Shown piece by piece: positions 1-9,162 of a stretch of 64,000 bases of DNA; position 1 is the stretch's first letter, and each line of letters opens with the position of its first letter. The position numbers were made by a program, and so were the translations under genes. The DNA comes from Ophthalmolycus amberensis (taxonomy: Eukaryota; Chordata; Actinopteri; Perciformes; Zoarcidae): NCBI GenBank assembly GCA_024529925.1, contig JAFEUB010001216.1:411501-475500 (forward strand), in the 5' to 3' direction. The notes under the pieces are model-generated. The model did no database searches. It was given only the letters and a program-made list of their open reading frames with translations, and was not told where the DNA came from.

Positions 1-1757
1 GTCTCCAAACATTGAGCAGACACCCCCTTTTTCAGCTAACAACATGTCTAAAGCCATTCTATTCTGCATAGCCATAAGAGAGGTCGGCGCGAGTTGTTCG
101 GCTAAACCTTCAACGGCGTCCCTAGTGAGGTTAACAAGACGCAAGACATTGTAATGGACATAGTTTATGCGGTCCACGTTTTTGTTGGGAGTGATCGGAA
201 AGAAGGCTGCGATTATGGGGATGTTTTCAAAACCCGCCGCGACTTGATCTGCTAGTTTGTATTCGTCCGGAAAGCCTCGTGGGATGCCTATTGAGTCTAT
301 ATAGGTGGGGCCCCCAGTGAGCTCGAAGGAACCTAAGGCAACTTCTCGCTTGATGATGTGTCGCCTTCTGCGTTTGGTGAGAGAAGTGGCTAGACCGTCG
401 GCTCGTGCTAATCTGCGACCTATTAGGGTAAGGGGCATTCCGAGTCTGACCATTGCACAAGTTCCGATGGTTCTGCTAGCTTCTATTCTAGGTACCAAGC
501 GCAGGTCTCCACAGTAGTAGACTACACCTGCTCTGGCCCAGGGCCCAATGTCTAAGCCATTGCGGGTCTCATTGCACCAATCAGGGGAAATTTTGCCCAC
601 ATTCAGCTGTGGTCTGACTGCTGTGAAATTGAAACACATGTACCTGTTAGCCTGACCTCTAATTGCGGAAAATTGGCCCATTTTTGTTTCATTTACGATA
701 GGTGGAAATATCACGGCAAGTGTGGTACAATTTGTGGGCGTAGCTTGCCGTGTGAGACCTATCATACAGGCATAGCCCTGAGGATCAGTTTGCGGGTAGA
801 GAGGTGCTGGTTCGGTGAACATGGCAGGTCGGGCGGAGGCGCAGGCCATGCACCCTGTCATAATTTGTCTGTTAGCATTATCAGTGATCCAATTTAACCA
901 AACATTATCATTGCCATAGCCTGTGGACCTTCGCAAGACCTGTAGGGGAGTCATTTCAGTATAATCACACGGGACTGGTGTCAGATGGGGATGCCAATGA
1001 TAGGGCAGACGTGGGCTGGGTGTGTTCGTTCTCTACCTGGGGGAATATGTTGATCTGGATACCGACCATGGGATCTTTGTGTGCGATGTCGACGCCTAAG
1101 ATGAACCATGCCCTGGTTTTACCGTAAAGACTTGCTGTGATGTTGTTTATCGAGAGGGTAAGAGGGTTAGTTGTGGCACTAAAGTCTCTGTAGGCTAATT
1201 TTGCTCCACCACCTATACCCTGGGCTGGTGGTTCTCAAACCCTTGGGGACCCATCTTCCGGTGTACTTAGTTACAAGATCCCAATGACTGCACCACCCGC
1301 CTATAGCTGGTCGGGCCGTGCCCCTAGTCTCGCAGCTTTTCACTAATGGAGGTGTGCTACAAAGATAAACATTATAGCCCCGCCAACCCCTTGGACTGCC
1401 CTTACAGGTTACAACGTCGCACAAATCAAACGTGTATGCACTGGTGGAGCCGGCTGTGTAGTTTAGAACGAGTTTGGATCTACATGCTGTTTCATGGACC
1501 AATGTTGGGGTGCTACGTCTTGTTCGGCTGTGAGTCTGATTCGGAAAAGGAGAGGGACAAGGGGCGTTGTGAGTCTGATTCGGAAAAGGGGCGGTTGAAT
1601 TAGATGGGTGCTGGTGTGTCTGATACATGGTTTGTAGTCCCCACAACATGAGGGCAGCAAGTATGCCCATACCCACCCCCACCCCCATCATAGTTTTCTT
1701 TACATCGGCGGGGTCTGCATGAGGGGCCCCTAGACAGCGCCTAGACTGTCGGTGCAT
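1..1757 (-). pseudogene. env: Retroviral env (surface and start of transmembrane subunit), frameshifted, truncated by window edge
   Basis: Envelope glycoprotein remnant. The likely ATG is at 1757, overlapping the integrase stop by 17 nt in another frame, a normal pol/env overlap. The first open segment runs 1757-1179 and carries a hydrophobic stretch of about 20 residues near its start (signal peptide) followed by N-glycosylation motifs (NST, NQT, NYT). A middle piece (about 1178-1033) reads Env-like in a second frame, and from 1032 to base 1 a third frame is open for 344 codons. That frame includes a basic cluster (KRRR then KR) that may be the subunit cleavage site, a downstream hydrophobic fusion-peptide-like region, a gammaretrovirus-type QNRxALDxLL heptad-repeat motif and a GGVC that would begin the CX6CC cysteine motif exactly at the window edge. 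At least two frameshifts make this copy non-coding as a whole. Confidence 0.82.
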
Positions 1758-2856
1758 TTTCCAAATCAGTGCGAATTTCTCCCAGTGTTCTGGTTGGTAC
1801 CGGTGCTGGGACACAGTGTGTCAGGTGGTGCCAAGGGGCGCCTGATTTGCCCTTGACCTGGACCGAGTGTGAAGTAACCTCCTTCACCTCGTACGGCCCA
1901 GTCCACCTGGGGTCAGTCCACTTGCGCTTGTGAACCTTGACCCTGACCCAATCACCTACTTGTATCTGCTTTCCAGCTGCCGTTGCTTCAGGTACTGCTC
2001 GAGTCCTCTCGATCTGCTTGGAGAGAGCTTCAGTAAGAGAAGTTAGGGCACTCATATAATCAGACATTTCAATCTGCTGTACATCCAGAGGTGGCATATG
2101 ACCTCCATCTCTGGGTGGACCTGGCATCGACCAGCCAGTCATGATCTCGTGTGGGGAGAGATGTGTTTCTCCCCCTTTTCCGGACCTCATGGCCATAAGG
2201 GCCAGAGGCAGGGCTTCAACCCATGTTAATGTGGAGCCCGCGCAAACTTTGGCAATTTTGGCCTTCAGGGTCTGATTCGCTCGTTCCACCAGGCCCTGAG
2301 ATTGCGGGTGATAGACGGACCCGAATCGGTGTGTGATTCCCAGAAATTGCTCTACCTGTGCGAGCGTGGTGTTGCTAAAGTGTGATCCGTTATCGGAGTG
2401 GATGCATCTCGGCACTCCGTAACGGGGAATCAGTTCTGTCTGCAGCCACTTTACAACCGTCTGCGCGTCTTCTCTCTTGGTGGGAATTGCTTCCACCCAT
2501 CTTGAAAATCTGTCTACCATTACCAAGATGTACCTCTTTCCCTGCACTCTGTTCTCTGGTCCCATATCTGTATAATCTATGCTGATGTCTTGGAAACAAG
2601 CAGAGGGCACGGGATAAGATCCCATCGGTGTCTTGAATGGTTTTCTTGGGTTGTGATCGCCACAAATTTTACATTCATCGCAGAAGAGGAAAGATATCGC
2701 TTCCATGTGCGGATGCCACCATAGTTGTTTTAAATTGTCCAATGTCCGTTTCTTTCCCTCGTGTGTAGGTCCGTGGGCCCCTGGTAGGAGTGCTGCACAC
2801 AGTTCTGCTGAGGCAACCACTCTGCCGTCGTGGGCTCTCCACAGACCTTACTTTGT
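1741..2856 (-). pseudogene. pol: Retroviral integrase (pol 3' end), catalytic residues intact
   Basis: Integrase inserts reverse-transcribed viral DNA into the host genome. Counting from the first listed residue of the open frame (codon at 2820): an HHCC zinc finger with H16, H20 and C50/C53; then the catalytic core with D82 (IDYTD), D143 (SDNGSHF) and E179 (GLVERANQT). D143 and E179 are separated by exactly 35 residues, the retroviral DD35E signature. The C-terminal part has the tryptophan-rich DWVRVKVHKRKW and WTGPYEV blocks typical of gammaretroviral integrases, where GPY/F ends the protein. The frame is open from about 2850 to the stop at 1741. A frameshift near 2825-2860 separates it from the RNase H frame, so the Pol polyprotein would not be made intact. 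It overlaps the env start. Confidence 0.92.
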
Positions 2857-3820
2857 CTTCTGAGGCTCCTTTCCGTGTCCATTCGGACCATTCATAAGGT
2901 CCTGCTTTCTTTTGATGATCTTTGATGTGTTCGATGGTGAGCTCAGGTGGGCCGGATGTTGGCTTCATAACCATTTGGCGAGGTGTGTAGCCTCCCGTTT
3001 TCTTTGCTGCTCTGTCTGCCGCGTCATTACCGGCGCTGATTCGTGATCTGATTGTGTCATGTCCCTTGCATTTCATGATGGCCACCCCCTTTGGTAGTTG
3101 GATTGCTTCTACCAGCCTTCTCATAGCTGCTTCGTGTTTTATGGGGTGGTCATTTGAAGTGGTGAAGTTGCGTCTTCGCCATACAGGGCCATCGATGTGG
3201 GCCGCTCCATGGGCGTAAGCCGAGTCTGTGAAGATATTTACAATTTTGTCCGTGCTCCACTCCAGAGCCTGGATCAGTGCTTCCACTTCCGCTAGTTGTG
3301 CCGAAGCGGGTTGTGGCAGTATCCCTGATTCGACTGTTTGGTGGTAGCCATCACTCTTCTGTTCCACCACTGCATAGGATGCAATGTTCCCTTCTTCTCC
3401 TTTGTAGCAGCAACCATCCGTGTACAGCCAGGCCTCAGCTGTGAGGTGGGGAGTGTTCTGGAGATCCGGTCTCAATTTGTTTTCTTGCACTGCAACTTCC
3501 TCGCACACATGTGGTTGTCCATCCGTAAAGTTAGCCGTCATATTTCTTGTGGCTGGCACAAAGGTGATGTGTGGCATGGTGCAAGTGTGTTGAATCTTTG
3601 TTTTCCTTACGGCACTGAACGTGAATTCTTTACTCATCAGGAATGCCGCCACGCCATGGTGCGTGTGTACTTCCAGTGGATGGCCCATGACAATATGAGA
3701 AGTCTTTTCAATCGCTTTTGCCACTGCTGCAACATATCTTGCACACGTGGATTGACCGTTTTCAACCATGTCAAGTTTTGATGAATGATACATCAGTACC
3801 TCTCTGTCACTCTCTTTCAC
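2850..3820 (-). pseudogene. pol: Retroviral RNase H domain (pol), acidic residues intact
   Basis: RNase H degrades the RNA strand of the RNA:DNA hybrid in reverse transcription. In the frame whose open segment starts at 3928, the four active-site acidic residues are visible: D171 (LYTDGCC), E214 (LAEVEAL), D235 (IFTDSAYA) and D302 (GNDAADRAA), with the usual histidine in KCKGHD at 290. The length and basic helix region match gammaretrovirus-type RNase H. Upstream in the same frame, about 100 residues correspond to the connection subdomain end (HHGVAAFLMSKEF). The frame is broken on both sides: a shift near 3818-3832, in runs of C and T on the plus strand, separates it from the RT remnant, and another near 2825-2860 separates it from integrase. 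Confidence 0.9.
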
Positions 3821-4160
3821 CCCCCTTTTTCTGGAAGAGTACAGCATTGAGTAGGCTGTGTCTTTCAGAAACATCAAGGTAGAACGGTAGGGAGTAGTCC
3901 GGGGACATGAGTGCGGCGGCATGTGCAAGTGCTTGCTTCAAGCGGGTGAAGGCTGTTTCACCCTCTGCTGTCCATGTGAGGTTGGCAGTAAGATTTCTGG
4001 TGCCCACTTCCTTCAACATCTCTCTGAGAATGGTGGTGTGGTTGGTGTAGTCTGGGATATGGGCTCGTGAGTAGCCTGTTAAGCCCAGAAATGAGAGGAG
4101 AGCGGCCACAGTGAGTGGTTGGGGATGTTGCAAGATCGCAGTACAAGTTGCTTGTCACAT
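3807..4160 (-). pseudogene. pol: Reverse transcriptase remnant: thumb/connection only
   Basis: Only the C-terminal part of the polymerase survives. The readable block has QHPQPLTVAALLSFLGLTGY and later SLPFYLDVSERHSLLNAVL, which match the thumb/connection of gamma-type RT (the region that reads roughly FLGxxGYxRxxIP in relatives). The fingers and palm with the YxDD catalytic box are absent, as is the upstream protease DTG/DSG motif. Immediately upstream (about 4150-4190) the sequence passes into gag in a different frame, so this is the right-hand side of an internal deletion junction. An in-frame TGA precedes the first recognisable pol residues. Confidence 0.85.
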
Positions 4161-5091
4161 AGGTCTCCTCTGAGTGCATGGGGCGAGGTGTTGTGGCAGC
4201 GAGTTCGTCGCGAAGTCGCTGGATGCACTCCTGATCGAAGTCTCTCTGCCGCTGGGCCTCTGCTTCCTCCTTGTTGGCCTGCTGGCCTCTCTCTGCTGTC
4301 TCAGGATCTTCTTCGTCTATGGGGACTCCTGTCATAGCTCTTTCCAATGTTTTCACCCTCTCCATCATGCCTCTCATCGCTCGCTCTGTTGAGGTGGAGC
4401 TCGTCTCGATGGTGCACCCTTCATCCAGTGCCAACTGGAATGCTCCTGTGAGCATTCCTCCCTTTACTTGTCTCACTGGTGCTTGTATAAACGGATTATT
4501 AGGGGAGTATGGGGGAGGAACCGGAGGGAGTGCTGGATACAGGCCAGTTGAGGGCGGGGGAGGGGCCGAGGCCAGAGATGCCTGGCCCGGTTCCTGTGCA
4601 GTCTTTTCCAGATCTACCGGGGCTTGAGTGGTAGGGGCGATGGCAAGGGGGTTGATGTCGAGTGGGGTGATGTGGAGTGACAGATGGGGCCCGGTTTTTT
4701 CTTTTCCGGTCGGCATGTCCACCTGCATCCGATCCGTCATGGCCGTTCCTAGTGCCATCATTGCCACTCGCTGTTCCTCTTCTCTGTCTTTGCGGGCTTG
4801 CTTCAGTGGGTTAGCGAACCCCCATCGCTTGGTTTGATTTGTCGTTTGATTTGTCTCTGCAGTCTGTGCTTGAGCCACTCGTTTTGTCAAATCGTTGGTA
4901 AAGAGCCGGAGGTTGTTGGCCGACGGAGGTAGTGGACTGGCTGCCTTCCACCATCCCTCCTCTTTCCATCGTTTCATGCAATTATCCCAATGAATCTTGT
5001 CTCTTTTCCATGCAGTCTTGCCCCCTGTGTCTGTAAGTGCTTTTTTCAGTTTTGCACGCAGTTCACCTGAATAGCCACCAGATGGAGCCAT
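4160..5091 (-). pseudogene. gag: Retroviral gag, N-terminal part, 3' end deleted
   Basis: Structural polyprotein. The ATG at 5091 opens a frame that is Gag-like for about 310 codons before crossing the deletion junction into out-of-frame pol. Residues 1-60 are basic and tryptophan-rich (matrix-like). Residues 130-200 are proline-rich and end in PPVPPPY, with a PPPY late-domain motif at about 192-195 of the kind used to recruit Nedd4-type ubiquitin ligases for budding. Residues 235-300 are charged and probably coiled coil. No zinc-knuckle CCHC box and no full capsid are present, which fits the deletion. The start was chosen because this ATG is the only one at the beginning of the Gag-like frame; upstream the same motif (APSGG) recurs without an ATG. 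Confidence 0.8.
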
Positions 5092-5290
5092 GCTCCAGCC
5101 ATATCTTCTTGTGTTCTTCTTTTTTCTTTTTTTTTCAATTCAAATTTTCTGGATGCAGTACTCCCGAATGTCCACCAGATAGGAGCCAAAGCTTCTGGAC
5201 GCAGTACTCCTGAAGAGCCACCAGATGGAGCCAAAGCTTCTGGACGCAGTACTCCTGAAGAGCCACCAGATGGAGCCAAAGCTCCTGCCA
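5054..5290 (-). repeat. 45-bp tandem repeats derived from the gag start region
   Basis: Three consecutive units (about 5141-5187, 5188-5232, 5233-5277) repeat the sequence that begins gag. The last two are essentially identical 45-mers. On the minus strand each starts GCTCCATCTGGTGGC, the same 15 bases that follow the gag ATG (5088 downward). In the duplicated units the initiator A is replaced, so they read TTGGCTCC rather than ATGGCTCC. An A-rich tract (5112-5136) separates them from gag. Confidence 0.85.
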
Positions 5291-5714
5291 AATTTTCTGC
5301 TGCCCCTCCGACCTTGAACGAGACTCCCACTTTCCCTAGCTACAATCTTTCACCCTCCCGACCTGTTGTCCTTATCTACAATTTTTCAGTCTCTGTGCCT
5401 GCACTGTCTGCCTGCTCTTTTCGCTTTTTAATTTTTTACGATCCCTAACCAACACAATTCCCAATAAATCTGTAATATGTCTAACACTATCAGTAAAACT
5501 GACATGCACATTAGCCCTCAGCTTTCTCAATCTAGACGTTAATGTTTGTGTTGCTGTGGTGAGTGCAAAGCTTATGTCTCATGCGTGTATTCTGCTCCAC
5601 TGACCGTCAAAATCTGACAAGCTACACGAGCCTGGTAGAAACACTTCAACTCCAATTTCTCTTTGCTGTCACTAACACATGTACGCTTCACTTAATCATC
5701 CATACAAATCAATA
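5291..5714 (-). other. Proviral leader, unique part
   Basis: Non-coding leader between the gag-start repeats and the 155-bp repeats. I see no gene, no in-frame extension of gag with an ATG and no recognisable motif. Confidence 0.6.
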
Positions 5715-6130
5715 TCGTCACACCCATACACTGCCGGCACTGCAATACGCACAAATCACGTATGGATCTGCTTTTATAGCGTACTTCACGAGCTCGGTCC
5801 CAGAAGGAAATGGATGTCTCCCAGAGACCTTTACACAACACTCAATCAACCACACACTGCCGTGTTCCCCAATTACTCGCACGCAAACCACGTCTGGAAG
5901 ATCTCTGTCGATCTTACTGTTTTCCAGCGTACGCCTTGGACGACCACGGTCCCAGAAGGAAGTGGCCATATCTTGTGCTAAAATTTAATCGATGTCTCCC
6001 TGAGATCATCTACGCTGCACGCAAACCCATACACTGCCACCTCTGCAATACTCGTCACACAAACCACGTATGGATCTTCGTTTTACAGTGAACGCTTTGC
6101 ACGAAGTTGGTCCCATAAGGAAATGGCGTC
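5715..6130 (-). repeat. About 155-bp imperfect tandem repeats in the proviral leader
   Basis: Three diverged units share the landmark GGTCCCAnAAGGAAnTGG at about 5796, 5948 and 6109, spacings of 152 and 161 bp. Each unit also carries an ACAAACCACGTATGGATCT-like block (5750, 5880, 6060) and a CACTGCC block. A weaker fourth copy may start near 6213. They lie between primer site and gag, in the part of a retroviral RNA that usually holds packaging and translation signals. No protein frame spans them convincingly. Confidence 0.7.
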
Positions 6131-6564
6131 ATATTGTACAGTCTTCACTCACACTTCTTCACATCAACGTACTTCAACAATTGCTATATACTTGATCCAA
6201 ACTTTAGTTTGTTACGTCGCATAAATCAACCATGTGGCCTGGTATTCGGTCTTTCAGACCGTCATTGGTCAGCGTGCCTTAGCTTTCGCCTCGGTTGCGT
6301 AACCGCCGAATCAGTTATCGAGACCTACACAGTGTGACACAATGTCAACTTATACAATTTCACAATCTTCAGTTTCTGTTAGATCCACACACACACATGT
6401 ACATTCTATGCTAAAACCCCCATCCCTGTCACAACAATTCTGTCACAATGCTACGTAGTTTATCATTAGCAATTTAGTCAAGGCAATTCATACTCACAAC
6501 CCAGTACTCCTGATCAATTCAATTTAGTACCTATAGACAATCTGCAGAATTCAATTAAATAGGT

Positions 6565-6583
6565 TTCTGCTCACCTTTGAATG
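6565..6583 (-). promoter_or_regulatory. Candidate retroviral major splice donor
   Basis: On the minus strand the sequence reads CAAAG|GTGAGC, a near-perfect vertebrate 5' splice site, with the intron beginning at 6574. It lies about 150 nt downstream of the primer site, the normal place for the donor used to make subgenomic env mRNA. The site is seen; its use is inferred. Confidence 0.6.
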
Positions 6584-6726
6584 CAGCGCTGATTTGATCA
6601 GTTTCCCGAGGTGTGAAGAATCGCTCCGGTCGGCAGCCGGAATCCCCAGCCTCTCGGGAAAACGCCCTTTTTTCTTTCTGTTGACAGAAGAAAAGTCGGT
6701 CACTCGATGAAAACCTTAGATCGTTA

Positions 6727-6745
6727 AAACCATCCTCTGCTACCA
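6727..6745 (-). promoter_or_regulatory. Primer binding site for initiator tRNA-Met
   Basis: The minus strand reads TGGTAGCAGAGGATGGTTT, complementary over 19 nt to the 3' end (including CCA) of vertebrate initiator methionine tRNA. It lies five bases past the CA that ends the LTR. Initiator tRNA-Met priming is usual in Ty1/copia-type elements but rare in retroviruses; to my recollection salmon swim bladder sarcoma virus was reported to have a methionine tRNA site, supporting a piscine affiliation. Confidence 0.85.
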
Positions 6746-6750
6746 AGTTT

Positions 6751-7307
6751 TGTCGTGGAGAAACTCGGAGTGAACAGACTGAGATCGAGGCGTTTAGCTC
6801 AATTCAAGCAATAACATTTATTTGTGACAGAAGTATTATGCCAGGCATTTAAACGTGCACGTGGCCTAATCTCTACTCATTAGGAGCAGGCAAAATGTAA
6901 AAAGGCGCTAACACAGAGCGCGCATGCGGTGTATAGGTTCTTCTGAAGGAAGCCTATTGGTCAAAAGCAAAGTAGCAGGCGGAGCTGTGTTTACCAGAAC
7001 AGCAGCCTGGTAGGAGCACTGGGCATCTTCACCCACACTGGCTCATGTCCGGATCCGCCTCCTCTGGATCATCAGTGTGTGTGTGTGCATGTTGTTAACA
7101 CTCGAGGTGCCGGAAAGGGTGCAATTCTAAGCTATTTCGAAGTCTCTGTGTGAATAGATAAAGAGAACTCTACTCCTTGTTCTAAGATGGCGTTTCCGCC
7201 CTAATCTGGTGGCTTAAGCAAGTGTTTCTTTTCAGGGCCACTGTATCTGTTTCTATCGTGCGAGCAGGCGCCGGAATGCCCTGCTCGGAGTATTTGACCT
7301 ACTTACA
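6751..7307 (-). mobile_element. 5' LTR of the minus-strand provirus
   Basis: Bounded on its own strand by TGTAAGTAGG and CCACGACA, giving the short TGT...ACA inverted ends, and followed by the primer site. AATAAA is at 6822-6817, a CCAAT box near 6960-6956 and TATA-like stretches near 6903-6895 or 6853-6848. About 557 bp. The outer boundary is inferred from TG/CA alone because the partner LTR is outside the window; the flank GTGA or GTGAC would be the target duplication to look for on the other side. Confidence 0.72.
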
Positions 7308-7383
7308 GTGACCTCACAACTCCGCAATATAAGCTTACAAGTATAGCGCATATTATTTAACATTGAATGAATATATTTTATTT

Positions 7384-7635
7384 ACACTAGAATGAACCAG
7401 AAGTGTTTATAGAACTCAGCTGGGAAGCCATCGGGACCTGGTGCTTTGTTATTGGGCATAAGATTGAGAGCAGTAAAAAGTTCATGTTAATGGTGAGTCA
7501 AGTATGTTGATTTGTTCTTTGTTAAGCTGTGGTAAATCAATGCTGTTGAGAAATGAATTGATGTCTTCTTGATTTGGGTTATTTTTAGATGAATATAGAT
7601 TGGCATAAAAACTTATGAAGATTTTATTTTTATTT
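7384..7635 (-). mobile_element. LINE fragment, L1/Tx1-type reverse transcriptase N-terminal block
   Basis: The minus strand encodes the conserved RT block NNKAPGPDGFPAEFYKHFW (about 7390-7456). Upstream in another frame is an INSFLNSIDLPQLN-like segment, the standard lead-in to this block in L1/Tx1-clade LINEs. At least one frameshift lies between them. It is a short dead fragment abutting the provirus flank. Confidence 0.75.
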
Positions 7636-7636
7636 T

Positions 7637-7737
7637 TTTATTGTCACGAAACTTGTGTACTTAGGTAACGCCACTCCCATAGTTATTTTAACCCAAACCA
7701 CGATCTTCTCCTTAACCTAACTAAGTATTTCGAGATG
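7637..7737. repeat. Dispersed repeat, copy A (pair with 11829-11929)
   Basis: About 100 bp nearly identical to 11829-11929, sharing ATTGTCACGAAACTTGTGTA and CCAAACCACGATCTTCTCC. It belongs to a degenerate family with CTAACC...AAGTA motifs that also shows up near 28.5, 29.3, 34.1 and 40.3 kb. Confidence 0.75.
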
Positions 7738-7739
7738 AA

Positions 7740-9154
7740 CTGTGTTAATTAAAATCTATTTATTCTTACTAAATATGCTGAACACAAAAGTGTTTTCTTT
7801 GGATAGTCTGGGCCAACAAAATCCATTCATCCTCCATCAAACCTCCCACCAATAACATAGAACAACATATAATGGATTTAGAGTAAATTTTTAAGAAACT
7901 CACAATCAAAACTGCTGTAAACATGTACAGTATCTACTCCCAGTTATTGGGAGCTTTAAAGTAAAGGTATGTTCATGCAACAGATAGCACAACTCATTGA
8001 TCTTCAGTTCTGAGCTCAGGATGTATGCAAATCCGAATACGTTATTTGGATTCGGGAAAGCATAAATAATGTGATTGAAACACACAAAGTTGCATGTTGA
8101 AAAAACGCTATGGTTGACATATCTGTACGTATTTGAAGAAACGTAACTACGTTTCTTCAAATCAAATCGATTAACATTATTGTGGCTAGCCACAAGACGT
8201 AACAGGACTTCCGGTATAAAGAGGGCCCACTTCAGGTCTGCTATCTAAATACAGCATATACCACCAATACATTTAGGTGGTTGAACAGATACAGATAATG
8301 ACGTCTCTGTACAATTCTGAGAACCGTGATGCCAACTTGTGATGACACTGTCTGATCCTCTTTCCTCCTTCAAGATTAGATTGTGTTTCAGATGGAGAAT
8401 GAACTAATTCAAGTCCATATCCATAGTTGCAGTTTTTAAAGCAACCTGAAATCACAAATTAGATGAAAACAAAACACAAGCACAGTCGAAACCATGACTT
8501 GCATTTACAGATCATTGGAAATGTAAAAATTAGCTTTGTCTCGAACAGAAAATGATAGTCAGGTAATGAGAATGAAATGGCAAGATGAGAGACAGAAGCT
8601 TAACTCAGACTGCAAAAACCTCAAAATCAGAAAGAGAGCACCTTGGGAAAGAGAAAAATAGTGAGAGAAAGAATGTAGAGAACAAAAGAAAGAACGAACG
8701 AAAGAAAAGCTATGTAGAGTGCTCCTGAAAAGTTGTCAAACAAGATCTAGATTGATTTGTATTTTCCTGACCAGGACGTTTCTGGCTGCTCTGAGCAGAC
8801 ATGAAAGATGGTGAAACTGCTGTCTGAACGCTTTTACTGAAACCTACGACAAGATCTTCTCACTGGAAGACAGAGAAACAGATGAAGCAACTGCAGAGAA
8901 GATCATGCAGGGAAAGCAAATTCCTCTTTATATCTGAATGATTTTAATGTGAAGGCATTTCATACTAGCATGCACTACTGGACTACTGGAAAGTTGATAA
9001 GACATCTACCGTACCAATAACATTTAACATATTAATAGAGTCATTAAAAAGCTCTGACACAGAATCAAAGTTCTTAAAGGAAAGTATTTCAAAAGGAAAA
9101 CTGACACAGAATCAGGATTATTAAATCAAAGCAATTCAAAAAGGAAATGTACTC
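7740..9154. other. No gene recognised
   Basis: AT-rich sequence with a perfect 15-bp inverted repeat at 8131-8162. A short open frame on the minus strand at 8455-8273 follows a splice-acceptor-like TTTCAG, but its product resembles nothing I know. Confidence 0.5.
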
Positions 9155-9162
9155 ACTACACT

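Larger units (their letters stand above)
1..7307 (-). mobile_element. Defective endogenous retrovirus, ZFERV/SSSV-like (gamma/epsilon-related), 3' part beyond window
   Basis: A provirus reading right to left: LTR (about 6751-7307), primer site, splice donor, leader, gag, pol remnants and env, in the order expected of a simple retrovirus. Seen directly: a PPPY motif in Gag, RNase H acidic residues, an integrase HHCC finger and DD35E core, and an Env frame with a transmembrane-subunit motif at the left edge. It is defective: gag is joined to pol by a deletion that removes capsid/nucleocapsid, protease and the RT palm, and pol and env each carry frameshifts. Family placement is inferred from the initiator tRNA-Met primer site, long leader and gamma-type integrase and Env. 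The 3' LTR and target duplication lie outside the window, so LTR ends and age cannot be tested here. Confidence 0.9.

Noticed and set aside
5046..5330. Gag N-terminal extension starting MGV (possible myristoylation)
   Set aside because: The first codon is GTG, not ATG, and the frame is offset from gag; kept only as a repeat observation.
6555..6746. Open frame starting at the primer binding site
   Set aside because: Begins with TTG inside the primer site; leader sequence, not a gene.
8273..8455. Minus-strand open frame after a TTTCAG acceptor
   Set aside because: No partner exon, no recognisable domain, no donor at its end.
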